Positions 27,699 through 38,267 of a stretch of DNA of 64,000 bases are shown here, piece after piece. Origin of the DNA: Pseudomonas fulva NBRC 16637 = DSM 17717 (GTDB taxonomy: Bacteria > Pseudomonadota > Gammaproteobacteria > Pseudomonadales > Pseudomonadaceae); contig NZ_BBIQ01000012.1 of the NCBI RefSeq assembly GCF_000730565.1, positions 94,989 through 158,988 on the forward strand, read 5' to 3'. Numbering within the stretch: position 1 is the stretch's first letter; the number at the start of each line of letters is the position of its first letter. Made by a program: the position numbers and the translations under genes. The notes under the pieces are model-generated. The model did not search any database, was not told the origin of the DNA, and worked only from the letters and a program-made list of their open reading frames with translations.

Positions 27699-29138
27699 TT
27701 AGGCGATATTCATCCCAAGCGCCTTTGCGACACCTGCCCCGTAAGCGGGATCGGCTTTGAAGAAGTATTGCAATTGACGCTGGATGACATCGTCGGTAAC
27801 TCCGGACATGGCCCCCGCAATGTTGTTGACCAGTAGCTCCTGCTGCGCCTGGCTCATCAGCCGGAACAGGGCGCCCGCGTGGCTGAAGTAATCGGTGTCC
27901 TCGCGATGATCATACCGGTCGGCCAAACCATTCAGCGCAAGCCCAGGCTCACCATGACGCGGCGATTGCTTGGGAGCATCCGCGTAGCTGTTGGGCTCAT
28001 AATTGGGTGCCCCACCGTAGGTACCCAGCGCCATCGAGCCATCACGCTGGTAGCTGTTGACAGCACACCGGGGAGCATTCACCGGCAATTGCTGATGGTT
28101 GGTGCCTACCCGATAGCGGTGCGCATCGGCATAGGCGAACACGCGGCCTTGCAGCATGCGATCAGGTGACAGCCCCACCCCAGGCACCATGTTGCTCGGA
28201 CCGAATGCAGCCTGCTCGACTTCGGCGAAGTAGTTCAGTGGGTTGCGGTTGAGCTCCAGTACACCCACTTCGATCAGCGGGTAATCTTTCTGCGACCAGG
28301 TCTTGGTCACGTCGAACGGATTTTCGGAACGGTTCGCGGCCTCTGCTTCAGCCATGACCTGAATGCACACCGTCCAGCGCGGGTGGTCGCCACGCTCGAT
28401 GGCCTCGTACAGGTCGCGCTGGGCGTAATCCGGATCGGTGCCGGCCAGACGCGCAGCTTCAGCAGGCGCCAGGTTCTTGATGCCCTGCTGGGTCTTGAAG
28501 TGCCATTTGACCCACGTACGCTGACCGTCGGCGCTGATCAAGCTGTAGGTATGGCTGCCGAAGCCGTGCATATGCCGATAACCGTCGGGGATACCGCGGT
28601 CCGAAAACAAGATCGTGACCTGGTGCAGCGCTTCCGGCGAATGAGACCAGAAGTCCCACATCATCTGGGCATTTTTCAGATTGGTCTGAGGATGGCGTTT
28701 TTGCGTGTGAATGAAGTCTGGAAACTTCAGTGGATCACGGATGAAGAACACCGGCGTGTTATTGCCGACGATGTCCCAGTTGCCTTCTTCCGTATAGAAC
28801 TTGACCGCAAACCCTCGTGGGTCACGCTCTGTGTCGGCCGAGCCACGCTCCCCACCTACCGTGGAAAATCGCAGAAACGTTTCGGTCTGCTTGCCAATTT
28901 GCTCAAACAGTTTCGCACTGGTGAGGTGAGTAATGTCGCGCGTCACCGTGAACGTACCGTAGGCACCAGAGCCTTTGGCATGCACACGTCGCTCAGGGAT
29001 GTTTTCGCGGTTGAAATGCGCCAGCTTCTCGATCAGGTGGAAATCATCGAGCAGCAGTGGACCGCGTTGACCTGCGGTACGGGAGTTCTGGTTGTCCGCT
29101 ACAGGGGCACCGCTGGCGGTAGTAAGCGTTTTGCTCAT
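27699..29138 (-). CDS. katA: monofunctional haem catalase, small-subunit type
   Basis: The 479-residue enzyme has the distal-His signature [17 protein letters not shown] and the proximal haem-Tyr motif [12 protein letters not shown], with [13 protein letters not shown] and the NADPH-binding region expected of clade 3 catalases. It breaks hydrogen peroxide to water and oxygen in the cytoplasm. AGGAGAG lies before the ATG. It is a single transcription unit with its own terminator and stands beside the ferritin gene. No OxyR site was identified with confidence. Confidence 0.95.
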   Translation of the reverse strand: MSKTLTTASGAPVADNQNSRTAGQRGPLLLDDFHLIEKLAHFNRENIPERRVHAKGSGAYGTFTVTRDITHLTSAKLFEQIGKQTETFLRFSTVGGERGSADTERDPRGFAVKFYTEEGNWDIVGNNTPVFFIRDPLKFPDFIHTQKRHPQTNLKNAQMMWDFWSHSPEALHQVTILFSDRGIPDGYRHMHGFGSHTYSLISADGQRTWVKWHFKTQQGIKNLAPAEAARLAGTDPDYAQRDLYEAIERGDHPRWTVCIQVMAEAEAANRSENPFDVTKTWSQKDYPLIEVGVLELNRNPLNYFAEVEQAAFGPSNMVPGVGLSPDRMLQGRVFAYADAHRYRVGTNHQQLPVNAPRCAVNSYQRDGSMALGTYGGAPNYEPNSYADAPKQSPRHGEPGLALNGLADRYDHREDTDYFSHAGALFRLMSQAQQELLVNNIAGAMSGVTDDVIQRQLQYFFKADPAYGAGVAKALGMNIA

Positions 29139-29267
29139 GGGCTCTCCTCGATCAGTCTCAAATGCCTGTTTATCGGCTTGAGAGGATTATCAGCAGAATT
29201 GGCCCCACCTGGAAATTTATTGAATTACTGAATGTGATAGATAGTTTTAATAACCTGAAATACAAAA

Positions 29268-29288
29268 AACCGGGCACTAGGCCCGGTT
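29268..29288 (-). terminator. terminator at the end of the alpha operon
   Basis: AACCGGGC (29268-29275) pairs with GCCCGGTT (29281-29288), loop ACTAG; on the minus strand it is followed by a T-run (29264-29269). It lies 22 bp after rplQ. Confidence 0.9.
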
Positions 29289-29309
29289 CTTTGTAGCAGA
29301 CAAAACGTC

Positions 29310-29696
29310 TTACTCGGCAGCTTCTACAGCACCACCGACTGGACGATCAACCAGCTCGACGTACGCCATTGGCGCGTTGTCGCCAGCGCGGAAACCGCAC
29401 TTCAGGATGCGCAGGTAGCCGCCCTGACGGGTGGCGTAGCGCTTGCCCAGATCGTTGAACAGTTTACCAACAGCGGACTTCGAACGGGTACGGTCGAAAG
29501 CCAGACGACGGTTGGCAACGCTGTCTTCCTTGGCCAGGGTGATCAGCGGCTCGGCAACGCGACGCAGTTCCTTGGCTTTCGGCAGGGTGGTTTTGATCAG
29601 CTCGTGCTCGATCAACGACACTGCCATGTTCTGGAACATAGCCTTGCGGTGAGAGCTGGTGCGGCTCAGGTGACGTCCACTTTTACGATGACGCAT
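29310..29696 (-). CDS. rplQ: 50S ribosomal protein L17
   Basis: The 128-residue protein begins [20 protein letters not shown], the L17 signature, and has the basic core that binds 23S rRNA near the exit tunnel. It is the last gene of the alpha operon, 42 bp after rpoA, and is followed by a strong terminator. The C-terminus ends in an Ala/Glu-rich tail. Confidence 0.97.
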   Translation of the reverse strand: MRHRKSGRHLSRTSSHRKAMFQNMAVSLIEHELIKTTLPKAKELRRVAEPLITLAKEDSVANRRLAFDRTRSKSAVGKLFNDLGKRYATRQGGYLRILKCGFRAGDNAPMAYVELVDRPVGGAVEAAE

Positions 29697-29738
29697 GATT
29701 CATTCCTTACCAAACACTACGTTCGGTGATTACGACGA

Positions 29739-30740
29739 TCAGGCGGTCGCCTTGTCGTCCTTCTTAAGACTTGCAGGCGGCCAGTTGTCGAGGCGCATGC
29801 CGAGAGACAGACCACGAGAGGCCAGGACGTCCTTGATTTCAGTCAGGGACTTCTTGCCAAGGTTAGGAGTCTTCAACAGCTCTACTTCGGTACGCTGAAT
29901 CAGGTCGCCGATGTAGTAGATGTTCTCCGCCTTCAGGCAGTTGGCCGAACGTACAGTCAGTTCCAGGTCGTCAACCGGACGTAGCAGGATCGGATCGATC
30001 TCGTCTTCCTGCTCGACTACGACAGGCTCACTGTCACCTTTGAGGTCGACGAACGCGGCCAACTGCTGTTGCAGGATGGTCGCAGCGCGGCGGATAGCCT
30101 CTTCAGGATCCAGGGTGCCGTTGGTTTCCAGATCAATGACCAGCTTGTCCAAGTTGGTACGCTGTTCAACACGTGCGTTTTCGACCACATAGGCGATACG
30201 ACGCACAGGGCTGAACGAAGCGTCCAACTGCAGACGGCCAATGCTACGGCTTTCGTCTTCGTCGGTCTGACGGGAGTCGGCCGGCTCGTAACCGCGACCA
30301 CGAGCTACAGTGAGCTTCATGTTCAGGGCGCCATTCGACGCCAGGTTCGCGATTACGTGATCGGGGTTGACGATCTCGACATCGTGATCCAGCTGAATAT
30401 CGGCAGCGGTAACCACCCCCGAACCCTTTTTCGACAAGGTCAGCGTAACTTCGTCACGACCGTGCAGTTTGATAGCCAGGCCTTTCAGGTTCAACAGGAT
30501 TTCAATGACATCTTCCTGTACACCTTCGATCGCGGAGTACTCGTGGAGTACGCCATCGATCTCGGCCTCGACTACTGCACAGCCAGGCATGGAGGACAAC
30601 AGGATGCGGCGCAGCGCGTTGCCCAGGGTATGGCCGAAGCCACGCTCGAGAGGCTCGAGCGTGATCTTGGCGCGGGTCGGACTGACTACCTGCACATCAA
30701 TGTGGCGGGGAGTCAGGAACTCATTTACCGAAATCTGCAT
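29739..30740 (-). CDS. rpoA: DNA-directed RNA polymerase alpha subunit
   Basis: The 333-residue protein has the N-terminal dimerisation/assembly domain (about 1-235; [20 protein letters not shown]), a flexible acidic linker (about 236-248) and the C-terminal domain (about 249-325; [20 protein letters not shown]) that binds UP elements and activators. It nucleates core polymerase assembly. It lies between rpsD and rplQ in the conserved alpha operon order. Confidence 0.98.
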
Positions 30741-30762
30741 GGATGCACCTATTTTCTAGCCC

Positions 30763-31383
30763 TTACTTGGAGTAGAGCTCGACAATCAGGTTTTCGTTGA
30801 TGTCGGCAGACAGGTCGCTGCGAGCAGGAACGTTCTTGAAAACGCCCGACTTTTTGGCAGCATCCACGTCAACCCACTCAACGCGGCCACGCTGGGCACA
30901 CAGTTCAAGGGCTTGAACAATGCGCAGCTGGTTCAGCGACTTCTCACGAACCGCGACCACGTCACCCGGACGAACTTGGTAGGATGGAATGTTTACAGTC
31001 TTACCGTTGACGCTGATCGCTTTGTGCGAAACCAGCTGACGGGACTCGGAACGAGTCGAGCCGAAGCCCATACGGTAAACGACGTTATCCAGACGGCACT
31101 CGAGCAGTTGCAGCAGGTTCTCACCGGTTGCGCCTTTTTTCGAGGCAGCGGCCTGGTAGTAACCGCGGAACTGACGCTCCAGAACACCGTAGATACGACG
31201 GACTTTTTGTTTCTCGCGCAGCTGGGTACCGTAGTCGGACTGACGGCCACGGCGCTGGCCGTGGATACCTGGGGCTGCTTCGATGTTGCACTTCGATTCC
31301 AGAGCGCGAACGCCGCTCTTCAGGAACAGATCGGTGCCTTCACGACGAGACAGTTTGCATTTTGGACCAATGTAACGTGCCAT
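30763..31383 (-). CDS. rpsD: 30S ribosomal protein S4
   Basis: The 206-residue protein starts [19 protein letters not shown] and carries an S4 RNA-binding fold (about 96-160). It is a primary 16S binder that starts body assembly and in E. coli represses the alpha operon by binding the rpsM leader. It lies 15 bp after rpsK and 22 bp before rpoA. Confidence 0.98.
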   Translation of the reverse strand: MARYIGPKCKLSRREGTDLFLKSGVRALESKCNIEAAPGIHGQRRGRQSDYGTQLREKQKVRRIYGVLERQFRGYYQAAASKKGATGENLLQLLECRLDNVVYRMGFGSTRSESRQLVSHKAISVNGKTVNIPSYQVRPGDVVAVREKSLNQLRIVQALELCAQRGRVEWVDVDAAKKSGVFKNVPARSDLSADINENLIVELYSK

Positions 31384-31398
31384 TTATCTGTCTCCTGA

Positions 31399-31788
31399 TT
31401 ACACGCGACGCTTCTTCGGCGGACGGCACCCGTTATGCGGGATTGGCGTCACGTCGGTGATGCTGGCGATCTTGTAGCCGCAGCTGTTCAATGCACGAAC
31501 GGCGGACTCACGACCTGGACCTGGACCCTTGACGTTTACGTCGAGGTTCTTCAGACCGTATTCCAGCGCAGCTTGACCAGCACGCTCAGCAGCGATCTGG
31601 GCTGCGAACGGGGTGGATTTGCGCGAACCACGGAAACCCGAACCACCGGAGGTCGCCCAGGACAAAGCATTGCCCTGACGGTCGGTGATGGTCACGATGG
31701 TGTTGTTAAAAGAAGCGTGGATGTGGGCGATGCCATCAACCACTGTCTTTTTGACTTTTTTACGAGGACGAGCAGCAGGTTTTGCCAT
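31399..31788 (-). CDS. rpsK: 30S ribosomal protein S11
   Basis: The 129-residue protein has the S11 core [20 protein letters not shown] and the conserved basic end [10 protein letters not shown]. It forms the platform near the E site with S7 and S18. It sits 18 bp after rpsM and 15 bp before rpsD in the alpha operon. Confidence 0.98.
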
Positions 31789-31806
31789 GTCTATATTCCT
31801 GGGCGA

Positions 31807-32163
31807 TTACTTGCGGATCGGCTTACGCGGGCCCTTACGGGTGCGTGCGTTGGTCTTGGTGCGCTGACCGCGAACCGGCAGACCTTTACGATGACGCAGG
31901 CCGCGGTAGCAACCCAGGTCCATCAAGCGCTTGATCTTCATGTTTACGTCACGGCGCAGGTCACCTTCGGTGGTGAACTTCGCGACTTCGCCACGCAGGG
32001 TTTCGATTTGCTCGTCGCTCAGATCCTTGATCTTAGCGGCTGGATTTACACCAGCATCTACACAGATTTTCTGTGCAGTAGTGCGACCGACACCATAGAT
32101 GTAGGTCAGCGAGATAACAGTATGCTTGTTATCTGGAATGTTAACGCCTGCAATACGGGCCAT
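31807..32163 (-). CDS. rpsM: 30S ribosomal protein S13
   Basis: The 118-residue protein begins [19 protein letters not shown] and ends in a basic tail ([10 protein letters not shown]) that reaches the P-site tRNA. It forms bridges to the large subunit. It is the first gene of the alpha operon, with a promoter at 32223-32251 and a 52-nt leader in front. Confidence 0.98.
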   Translation of the reverse strand: MARIAGVNIPDNKHTVISLTYIYGVGRTTAQKICVDAGVNPAAKIKDLSDEQIETLRGEVAKFTTEGDLRRDVNMKIKRLMDLGCYRGLRHRKGLPVRGQRTKTNARTRKGPRKPIRK

Positions 32164-32222
32164 TCAGTGGGACTCCAATTGACAGCTACCTACGCCCCGG
32201 AAGCCAAGAAATAGGGCGCGAG

Positions 32223-32251
32223 ATAATATCGCTGTAGAAACAAATAATCAA
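32223..32251 (-). promoter_or_regulatory. alpha operon promoter upstream of rpsM
   Basis: Read on the minus strand: TTGATT (32251-32246), a 17-bp spacer and TATTAT (32228-32223). This gives a leader of about 50 nt before the rpsM start, much shorter than needed for a large S4 pseudoknot plus attenuator. Confidence 0.65.
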
Positions 32252-32277
32252 CCCAGCAGCACACTAGCTGCTGGGTT
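32250..32277 (-). terminator. hairpin between rpmJ and rpsM
   Basis: AACCCAGCAGC (32250-32260) and GCTGCTGGGTT (32267-32277) form an 11-bp perfect stem with loop ACACTA, followed on the minus strand by GATTATTTGTTT. It is a likely terminator or partial attenuator of the spc transcript, just before the alpha promoter. Confidence 0.7.
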
Positions 32278-32294
32278 TGAAGCGCGAATCACAC

Positions 32295-32411
32295 TCAGCC
32301 TTGGCGCTGTTTGTGACGCGGTTCCGCGCTGCAAATCACTCGTACGACGCCTTCGCGACGGATGATCTTGCAGTTGCGGCACAGCTTTTTCACCGATGCA
32401 CGAACTTTCAT
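32295..32411 (-). CDS. rpmJ: 50S ribosomal protein L36
   Basis: The 38-residue frame begins [19 protein letters not shown] and has Cys11, Cys14, Cys27 and His33, so it is the zinc-ribbon (C+) form of L36. It lies 28 bp after secY. In many pseudomonads a second, zinc-free L36 copy is Zur-controlled elsewhere; none is seen here. Confidence 0.96.
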
Positions 32412-32439
32412 TACCGACTCCTCGAACCTTAGGGGCTTA

Positions 32440-33771
32440 TCAGCGCAGCAAACCGCTGCCACCGTAGCCTTTCAGGTTGGCTTTCTTCATCAGGGATTCG
32501 TACTGGTGCGAAACGAGGTGCGATTGTACTTGGGACATGAAGTCCATCACAACCACTACCACAATCAGCAACGAGGTCCCGCCAAGGTAGAACGGCACAT
32601 TTGCTGCCACCACCAGGAACTGGGGCAGAAGGCAGACGGCCATCATGTAAAGAGCACCGAACATGGTCAGACGAGTCAGAACGCCATCAATGTAGCGCGC
32701 CGACTGCTCACCAGGACGGATACCCGGAATAAAGGCACCGGACTTCTTCAGGTTTTCCGCTACGTCTTTCGGATTGAACATCAATGCTGTGTAGAAGAAG
32801 CAGAAGAAAATGATCCCTGCACTAAACAGCAGAATGTTCAACGGCTGACCAGGAGCGATCGACTGCGAGATGTCCTGCAGCCAGCCCATACCTTCGGACT
32901 GACCGAACCAGGCACCCAGCGAAGCCGGAAACAGCAAGATGCTGCTCGCGAAGATGGCCGGGATAACCCCCGCCATGTTCACCTTCAGCGGCAAGTGGCT
33001 GGTCTGCGCAGCGAAGACCTTGCGGCCCTGCTGGCGCTTGGCGTAATGAACGGCAATACGCCGCTGACCACGCTCGATGAACACCACGAAACCGATGATC
33101 GCTACTGCCAGCAAACCGATAGCGACCAGGGCGAAAATGTTGATATCACCCGTGCGTGCAGACTCGAAAGACTGCCCGATTGCTCTCGGAAGACCGGCAA
33201 CGATACCTGCGAAAATCAACATCGAGATACCGTTGCCCACACCGCGCTCGGTGATCTGCTCGCCCAGCCACATCATGAACATTGCGCCTGCCACAAAGGT
33301 GGAGACGGCAACGACATGGAAGCCGAGGCCTACAGAAAACGCCACGCCCTGGTTGGCCAGGCCAATGGACATGCCAATGGCTTGGACCAGCGCCAGGATA
33401 ACGGTGCCGTAGCGGGTGTACTGGCTGATCTTGCGACGGCCAGCTTCACCTTCCTTCTTCAACTGCTCCAGTTGCGGACTGACCGCGGTCATCAGCTGCA
33501 TGATGATCGATGCCGAAATGTACGGCATGATCCCCAATGCAAAGATGCTCATGCGCTCAAGCGCGCCACCGGAAAACATGTTGAACAAGCTAAGAATGGT
33601 CCCCTCATTCTGCCGAAACAGATCCGCCAGACGGTCCGGATTGATGCCGGGAACCGGGATATGCGCACCTATCCGATAGACGATGATCGCCATGAACAGA
33701 AAGCGCAGACGAGCCCAGAGTTCCGACATCCCGCCCTTACCGAGCGAAGAGAGAGCACCTTGCTTAGCCAT
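32440..33771 (-). CDS. secY: preprotein translocase subunit SecY
   Basis: The 443-residue protein has ten transmembrane helices, with the plug region after TM1 and the [21 protein letters not shown] loop late in the sequence (shown in parts), typical of SecY. It forms the protein-conducting channel with SecE, whose gene is at 59188 in this window. It starts at the base before the rplO stop region, directly abutting rplO. Confidence 0.97.
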
Positions 33772-34206
33772 TTATTCCTCGAACTTGCCGCCAGCTGCTT
33801 CGATAGCCGCACGCGCACCCTTGGTGGCTGCGATACCCTTGATGGTGACTGCGCGAGTGACTTCGCCAGACAGCATGATTTTCACACGCTGTACGTTCTG
33901 GCCGATCACGTTGGCATCCTTCAGGGATTGCACGGAGATCACGTCGCCGTCCACTTTGGCCAACTCGGACAGACGCACTTCTGCGCGGTCCATGGCTTTC
34001 AGGGAAACGAAGCCGAACTTCGGCAGACGACGGTGCAGCGGCTGTTGACCGCCTTCGAAGCCCGGAGCGATGGTGCCACCGGAACGGGAGGTCTGACCTT
34101 TGTGACCACGGCCACCAGTCTTACCCAAACCGCTACCGATACCACGGCCCGGACGATGCTTCTCGCGACGGGAACCCGGCGCTGGACTCAGATCATTGAG
34201 TTTCAT
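33772..34206 (-). CDS. rplO: 50S ribosomal protein L15
   Basis: The 144-residue protein begins [20 protein letters not shown] and has the Gly/Arg-rich N-terminal extension ([19 protein letters not shown]) that threads into 23S rRNA. It lies 3 bp after rpmD and abuts secY. Confidence 0.97.
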   Translation of the reverse strand: MKLNDLSPAPGSRREKHRPGRGIGSGLGKTGGRGHKGQTSRSGGTIAPGFEGGQQPLHRRLPKFGFVSLKAMDRAEVRLSELAKVDGDVISVQSLKDANVIGQNVQRVKIMLSGEVTRAVTIKGIAATKGARAAIEAAGGKFEE

Positions 34207-34209
34207 TGA

Positions 34210-34386
34210 TTAACCCTCGACCTTCAGCATGTAGTAAGCCTTGTTGATCATCCCGCGGTTCTCGGGAGTATCTTGGACTTCTACAGTGTGACCGATGCGA
34301 CGCAGACCCAGGCCTTTAACGCACAGAATGTGGTTAGGCAGACGGCCGGCGGTGCTTTTGATCAGCGTTACTTTAACGGTTGCCAT
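34210..34386 (-). CDS. rpmD: 50S ribosomal protein L30
   Basis: The 58-residue frame reads [20 protein letters not shown] and ends AYYMLKVEG, a bacterial L30. It lies 2 bp after rpsE and 3 bp before rplO, in the usual spc order. Confidence 0.96.
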   Translation of the reverse strand: MATVKVTLIKSTAGRLPNHILCVKGLGLRRIGHTVEVQDTPENRGMINKAYYMLKVEG

Positions 34387-34388
34387 GA

Positions 34389-34889
34389 TCAGAAGATCTC
34401 CTCGACGCTCTTGCCGCGCTTGGCAGCAATGGATTCAGGAGATTGCATGGCTTTCAGACCCTTGAAGGTGGCGTAAACCACGTTCACTGGGTTGGTCGAA
34501 CCGTAGCACTTGGCCAGAACGTTCTGAACACCAGCAACTTCCAGGACAGCACGCATTGCGCCACCGGCGATGATACCGGTACCTTCCGAGGCAGGCTGCA
34601 TGTAAACCTTCGAGGCGCCGTGGGCGGCCTTGGTGGCGTACTGCAGAGTGGTGCCCTTCAGGTCTACCTGAATCATGTTGCGACGAGCAGCTTCCATGGC
34701 TTTCTGGATCGCGGCAGGTACTTCGCGCGACTTGCCACGGCCGAAGCCAACACGACCCTTGCCATCACCCACCACGGTCAGCGCGGTGAAGGTGAAGATA
34801 CGGCCGCCTTTTACGGTTTTGGCAACGCGGTTAACTTGAACCAGCTTCTCGATGTAGCCTTCGTCGCGCTTTTGATCGTTATTTGCCAT
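34389..34889 (-). CDS. rpsE: 30S ribosomal protein S5
   Basis: The 166-residue protein has an S5 dsRNA-binding-like N-terminal half ([20 protein letters not shown]) and the [19 protein letters not shown] C-terminal fold (here [15 protein letters not shown]). It helps hold the decoding centre and mRNA entry channel. It lies 3 bp after rplR. Confidence 0.98.
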   Translation of the reverse strand: MANNDQKRDEGYIEKLVQVNRVAKTVKGGRIFTFTALTVVGDGKGRVGFGRGKSREVPAAIQKAMEAARRNMIQVDLKGTTLQYATKAAHGASKVYMQPASEGTGIIAGGAMRAVLEVAGVQNVLAKCYGSTNPVNVVYATFKGLKAMQSPESIAAKRGKSVEEIF

Positions 34890-34892
34890 AAC

Positions 34893-35243
34893 TTAGAACT
34901 CCAGCCCGCCTTCACGAGCAGCATCAGCCAGCGCTTTGACGCGGCCATGGTACTTGAAGCCGGAACGGTCAAAGGCAACTTGAGATACACCGGCGGCTTT
35001 CGCACGCTCAGCTACCAGCTTGCCAACCTTAGTGGCCGCGTCGATGTTGCCAGTGGCGCCATCACGCAGGTCTTTGTCCAAGGTCGAGGCGCTTGCCAGA
35101 ACCTTGCTGCCGTCGGCCGAAATGACCTGGGCGTAGATATGCTGCGAGGAGCGGAACACGCACAGGCGCACGACTTCGAGTTCGTGCATCTTGAGACGTG
35201 CTTTGCGAGCGCGACGCAGTCGAGTAACTTTTTTGTCGGTCAT
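34893..35243 (-). CDS. rplR: 50S ribosomal protein L18
   Basis: The 116-residue protein begins [19 protein letters not shown] and has the conserved [19 protein letters not shown] end. It binds 5S rRNA in the central protuberance with L5 and L25. It follows rplF by 10 bp. Confidence 0.98.
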   Translation of the reverse strand: MTDKKVTRLRRARKARLKMHELEVVRLCVFRSSQHIYAQVISADGSKVLASASTLDKDLRDGATGNIDAATKVGKLVAERAKAAGVSQVAFDRSGFKYHGRVKALADAAREGGLEF

Positions 35244-35253
35244 TTGCTAGGCC

Positions 35254-35787
35254 CTACTTCTTCTTGGCTTCTTTACGACGGACTACTTCGTCCGCGTAAC
35301 GCACACCCTTGCCTTTGTAAGGCTCTGGCGGACGGAAATCGCGGATTTCAGCGGCCACCTGACCCACCAGCTGCTTATCGATACCCTTGATCAGGATGTC
35401 GGTTTGGCTTGGGGTTTCTGCGGTGATACCGGCTGGCAGTTCGTAGTCCACTGGATGCGAGAAGCCCAGAGCCAGGTTCAGGACGGTGCCTTTTGCCTGT
35501 GCCTTGTAACCAACACCGACCAGCTGGAGCTTGCGCTCGAAGCCTTGGCTTACGCCTTGGACCATGTTGTTCACCAGAGCGCGGGTAGTACCGGCCATGG
35601 CGCGAGCTTGCTGATCACCGTTGCGAGCGACGAAGCGCAGTTCGCCGGACTCTTCGGTAACTTCAACAGACGAGTGAACGTTCAGTTCGAGAGTGCCCTT
35701 GGCACCCTTCACCGAAAGCTGCTGGCCGGCGAATTTTACTTCGACGCCTGCTGGCAGCTTAACGGGGTTCTTAGCGACGCGAGACAT
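35254..35787 (-). CDS. rplF: 50S ribosomal protein L6
   Basis: The 177-residue protein has two similar alpha/beta domains and the L6 signature [14 protein letters not shown] near the C-terminus. It sits near the factor-binding site of the large subunit. It follows rpsH by 12 bp. Confidence 0.98.
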   Translation of the reverse strand: MSRVAKNPVKLPAGVEVKFAGQQLSVKGAKGTLELNVHSSVEVTEESGELRFVARNGDQQARAMAGTTRALVNNMVQGVSQGFERKLQLVGVGYKAQAKGTVLNLALGFSHPVDYELPAGITAETPSQTDILIKGIDKQLVGQVAAEIRDFRPPEPYKGKGVRYADEVVRRKEAKKK

Positions 35788-35799
35788 GCCTATCTCCCC

Positions 35800-36192
35800 T
35801 TAGAACACTGTGCACAGAACTTCGCCGCCGACACCGGCAGCGCGCGCAGCGCGGTCAGTCATCACACCTTTGTTGGTGGAGACGATAGACACGCCCAGGC
35901 CGCCACGTACTTTCGGCAGATCTGTGACGGACTTGTACTGGCGCAGGCCTGGACGGCTGGAGCGCTTCAGTTCCTCGATGACCGGACGGCCTTCGAAGTA
36001 CTTGAGTTCGATCGACAGGGAAGGCTTGGCTTCACCAGTTACCTGGTAACCAGCGATGTAACCTTCATCTTTCAGAACTTTGGCAACCGCGACCTTCAGG
36101 GTGGAGGAAGGCATGCTTACGACGGACTTTTCAGCCATCTGGGCATTACGGATGCGAGTTAGCATGTCCGCTAACGGGTCCTGCATACTCAT
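35800..36192 (-). CDS. rpsH: 30S ribosomal protein S8
   Basis: The 130-residue protein begins [20 protein letters not shown] and ends [24 protein letters not shown], the S8 signature. It binds helix 21 of 16S rRNA and in E. coli represses the spc operon. Unlike its neighbours it is preceded by a 209-bp gap that holds a terminator-like stem, a promoter and a structured leader, so it may begin a separate transcript. Confidence 0.98.
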
Positions 36193-36242
36193 GGGCTAGA
36201 TGCTCCTGATACAAGAATTATTAGCCTTGCGGCTATCACAAC

Positions 36243-36280
36243 CACCTGAACAGGCAGGGCAAGAAGCCCAGGCTCAGGTG
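36243..36280 (-). promoter_or_regulatory. structured leader RNA upstream of rpsH (candidate S8 control element)
   Basis: On the minus strand CACCTGA (36280-36274) pairs with TCAGGTG (36249-36243) and an inner GGGC (36269-36266) pairs with GCCC (36260-36257) around TTCTT. It would sit at the very 5' end of RNA from the 36289-36317 promoter. An autoregulatory role is an inference. Confidence 0.45.
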
Positions 36281-36288
36281 AGCCGGTC

Positions 36289-36317
36289 ATTCTAGACACA
36301 AGCCAGAAACGAAACAA
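36289..36317 (-). promoter_or_regulatory. candidate promoter for rpsH
   Basis: Minus strand TTGTTT (36317-36312), 17-bp spacer and TAGAAT (36294-36289). The -35 is weak (TTG matches) but spacing and -10 equal those of the S10 promoter at 43059-43087. Confidence 0.5.
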
Positions 36318-36337
36318 GCCCCATGTAGGGGCTTGTT
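36313..36337 (-). terminator. hairpin between rpsN and rpsH
   Basis: AACAAGCCCC (36313-36322) and GGGGCTTGTT (36328-36337) form a perfect 10-bp stem with loop ATGTA, followed on the minus strand by TCGTTTCTGG. The tail is only partly T-rich, so it may be a partial terminator or processing site. Confidence 0.6.
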
Positions 36338-36401
36338 CGTGGGAAGCGTCACCGGCGGTCGGAAGATTAACCCCCTACGCCGACGACTCAACCTGCAGCG
36401 A

Positions 36402-36707
36402 TTACCAGGAGGCCTTGACCAGACCTGGTACGTCGCCACGCATTGCCGCTTGACGCAGCATGTTACGGCCCAGGCCGAACTTACGGTATACACCGTGAGG
36501 ACGACCGGTCAGGCGGCAACGGTTGCGCAGGCGTGCAGCGCTAGCATCGCGAGGCTGCTTCTGCAGAGCGACAACGGCAGCGAAACGCTCTTCAGGAGAG
36601 GCGTTCAGATTGACGATGGTCGCTTTCAGCTCAGCGCGCTTTTTAGCGTACTTGGCTACCGTTTGCTGACGCTTCAGCTCACGGTTTTTCATGCTCTTCT
36701 TGGCCAT
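36402..36707 (-). CDS. rpsN: 30S ribosomal protein S14 (zinc-free form)
   Basis: The 101-residue protein begins [20 protein letters not shown] and ends [12 protein letters not shown]. It has the long form with one Cys only ([11 protein letters not shown]), so it does not bind zinc. The start at 36707 is chosen over an in-frame ATG at 36749, which would overlap rplE. It lies 13 bp after rplE and contacts the 3' domain of 16S rRNA in the head. Confidence 0.97.
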   Translation of the reverse strand: MAKKSMKNRELKRQQTVAKYAKKRAELKATIVNLNASPEERFAAVVALQKQPRDASAARLRNRCRLTGRPHGVYRKFGLGRNMLRQAAMRGDVPGLVKASW

Positions 36708-36720
36708 TTTCCTACTCCAA

Positions 36721-37260
36721 TCAGTTGCGGAACGGGAACTTGAAAGCACGCAGCAGAGCGCGGCCTTCGTCGTCCGAACGAGCAGTGGTGGTCAGGGTGA
36801 TGTCCAAACCGCGCAGAGCATCGATCTTGTCGTAGTCGATTTCCGGGAAGATGATCTGCTCTTTCACGCCCATGCTGTAGTTGCCACGACCGTCGAAGGA
36901 CTTGGCATTCAGGCCGCGGAAGTCGCGAACCCGAGGCAGGGAGATCGCCAGCAGGCGGTCCAGGAATTCGTACATCTTGTCGCTACGCAGGGTCACCTTG
37001 ACGCCGATCGGCCAGCCTTCGCGGACTTTGAAGCCAGCGATGGATTTGCGAGCGAAAGTCACGACCGGCTTTTGACCGGTGATCTTTTCCAGGTCGGCAA
37101 CAGCGTGCTCGATGACCTTCTTGTCACCGATCGCTTCGCCCAGACCCATGTTCAGGGTGATTTTGGTAACGCGCGGAACTTCCATCACGTTCGACAGCTT
37201 AAGTTCATCCTTAAGCTTAGGAGCGATCTCGTTCCGGTAAATCTCTTTCAGTCGTGCCAT
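36721..37260 (-). CDS. rplE: 50S ribosomal protein L5
   Basis: The 179-residue protein has [20 protein letters not shown] near the N-terminus and the [16 protein letters not shown] region of L5. It binds 5S rRNA and touches P-site tRNA and S13. It lies 20 bp after rplX; in E. coli the S8 repressor site is at the start of this gene. Confidence 0.98.
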   Translation of the reverse strand: MARLKEIYRNEIAPKLKDELKLSNVMEVPRVTKITLNMGLGEAIGDKKVIEHAVADLEKITGQKPVVTFARKSIAGFKVREGWPIGVKVTLRSDKMYEFLDRLLAISLPRVRDFRGLNAKSFDGRGNYSMGVKEQIIFPEIDYDKIDALRGLDITLTTTARSDDEGRALLRAFKFPFRN

Positions 37261-37280
37261 GGTCTTCTACCTAGCAGTGT

Positions 37281-37595
37281 TCAAGCATCAACCGCTTTTT
37301 GGGTCGACTTGAAGACACGAATTTTCTTACCGTCTTCTACTTTGAAACCAACGCGGTCAGCCTTGTTGGTTTCACCGTTGAAGATGGCAACGTTGGAAGC
37401 GTGCAGAGGCGCTTCTTTTTCGACGATACCGCCCTGAACGCCCGCCATCGGGTTAGGCTTGGTATGACGCTTGACCAGGTTCACACCACCGATGACCAGA
37501 CGGTCGTCAGCGAGAACCTTCAGCACCTTACCGCGCTTACCTTTGTCTTTGCCGGCGATCACGATGATCTCGTCGTCACGACGAATCTTTTGCAT
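37281..37595 (-). CDS. rplX: 50S ribosomal protein L24
   Basis: The 104-residue protein begins [20 protein letters not shown], a KOW motif typical of L24, an early assembly initiator near the tunnel exit. It lies 11 bp after rplN. The C-terminal tail is basic. Confidence 0.98.
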
Positions 37596-37606
37596 GTCGG
37601 ATCTCC

Positions 37607-37975
37607 TTACAGCACTTCAGGGGCGAGCGAGACGATCTTCATGAACTTCTCAGTACGAAGTTCACGGGTCACTGGCCCGAAGATGCGAGTGCCGATCGGC
37701 TCTTGCTTGTTGTTCAGCAGAACAGCAGCGTTGCCGTCGAAACGAATGATGGAACCGTCAGCGCGACGAACACCGTGACGGGTGCGCACGACAACAGCAG
37801 TCATCACTTGGCCTTTTTTGACCTTACCGCGCGGAATTGCTTCCTTGACGGTAACTTTGATGATGTCACCGATGCCGGCGTAACGGCGGTGAGAACCGCC
37901 GAGCACCTTGATGCACATGACGCGACGAGCGCCGCTGTTATCGGCCACATCGAGCATGGATTGAGTCTGAATCAT
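37607..37975 (-). CDS. rplN: 50S ribosomal protein L14
   Basis: The 122-residue protein begins [20 protein letters not shown] and has [20 protein letters not shown], the L14 signature. It forms an intersubunit bridge to 16S helix 14 and is the binding site of RsfS. It lies 23 bp after rpsQ. Confidence 0.98.
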
Positions 37976-37998
37976 AAAATTTCTCCGACCCCTAGCCC

Positions 37999-38265
37999 TT
38001 AGACTTCAACAGCGCGTTCGAGGACTTCAACCAGTGCCCAGGACTTGGTCTTGGCCAGCGGACGGGTTTCGGTAATGGAAACCTTGTCGCCGATCTTGCA
38101 CTGATTGGTTTCGTCGTGCGCGTGCAGCTTAGTCGAACGCTTAACGTATTTACCGTAGATCGGGTGCTTAACGCGACGCTCGATCAGAACGGTGATGGTC
38201 TTGTCCATTTTGTCGCTGACGACACGGCCAGTCAGCGTACGGACGGTTTTTTCAGCTTCAGCCAT
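37999..38265 (-). CDS. rpsQ: 30S ribosomal protein S17
   Basis: The 88-residue protein begins [20 protein letters not shown] and has [15 protein letters not shown], an OB-fold S17. It binds 16S helices 7 and 11. The ATG at 38265 is preferred to one at 38271 because it follows the rpmC stop directly and fits the family. Confidence 0.97.
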   Translation of the reverse strand: MAEAEKTVRTLTGRVVSDKMDKTITVLIERRVKHPIYGKYVKRSTKLHAHDETNQCKIGDKVSITETRPLAKTKSWALVEVLERAVEV

Positions 38266-38267
38266 GA

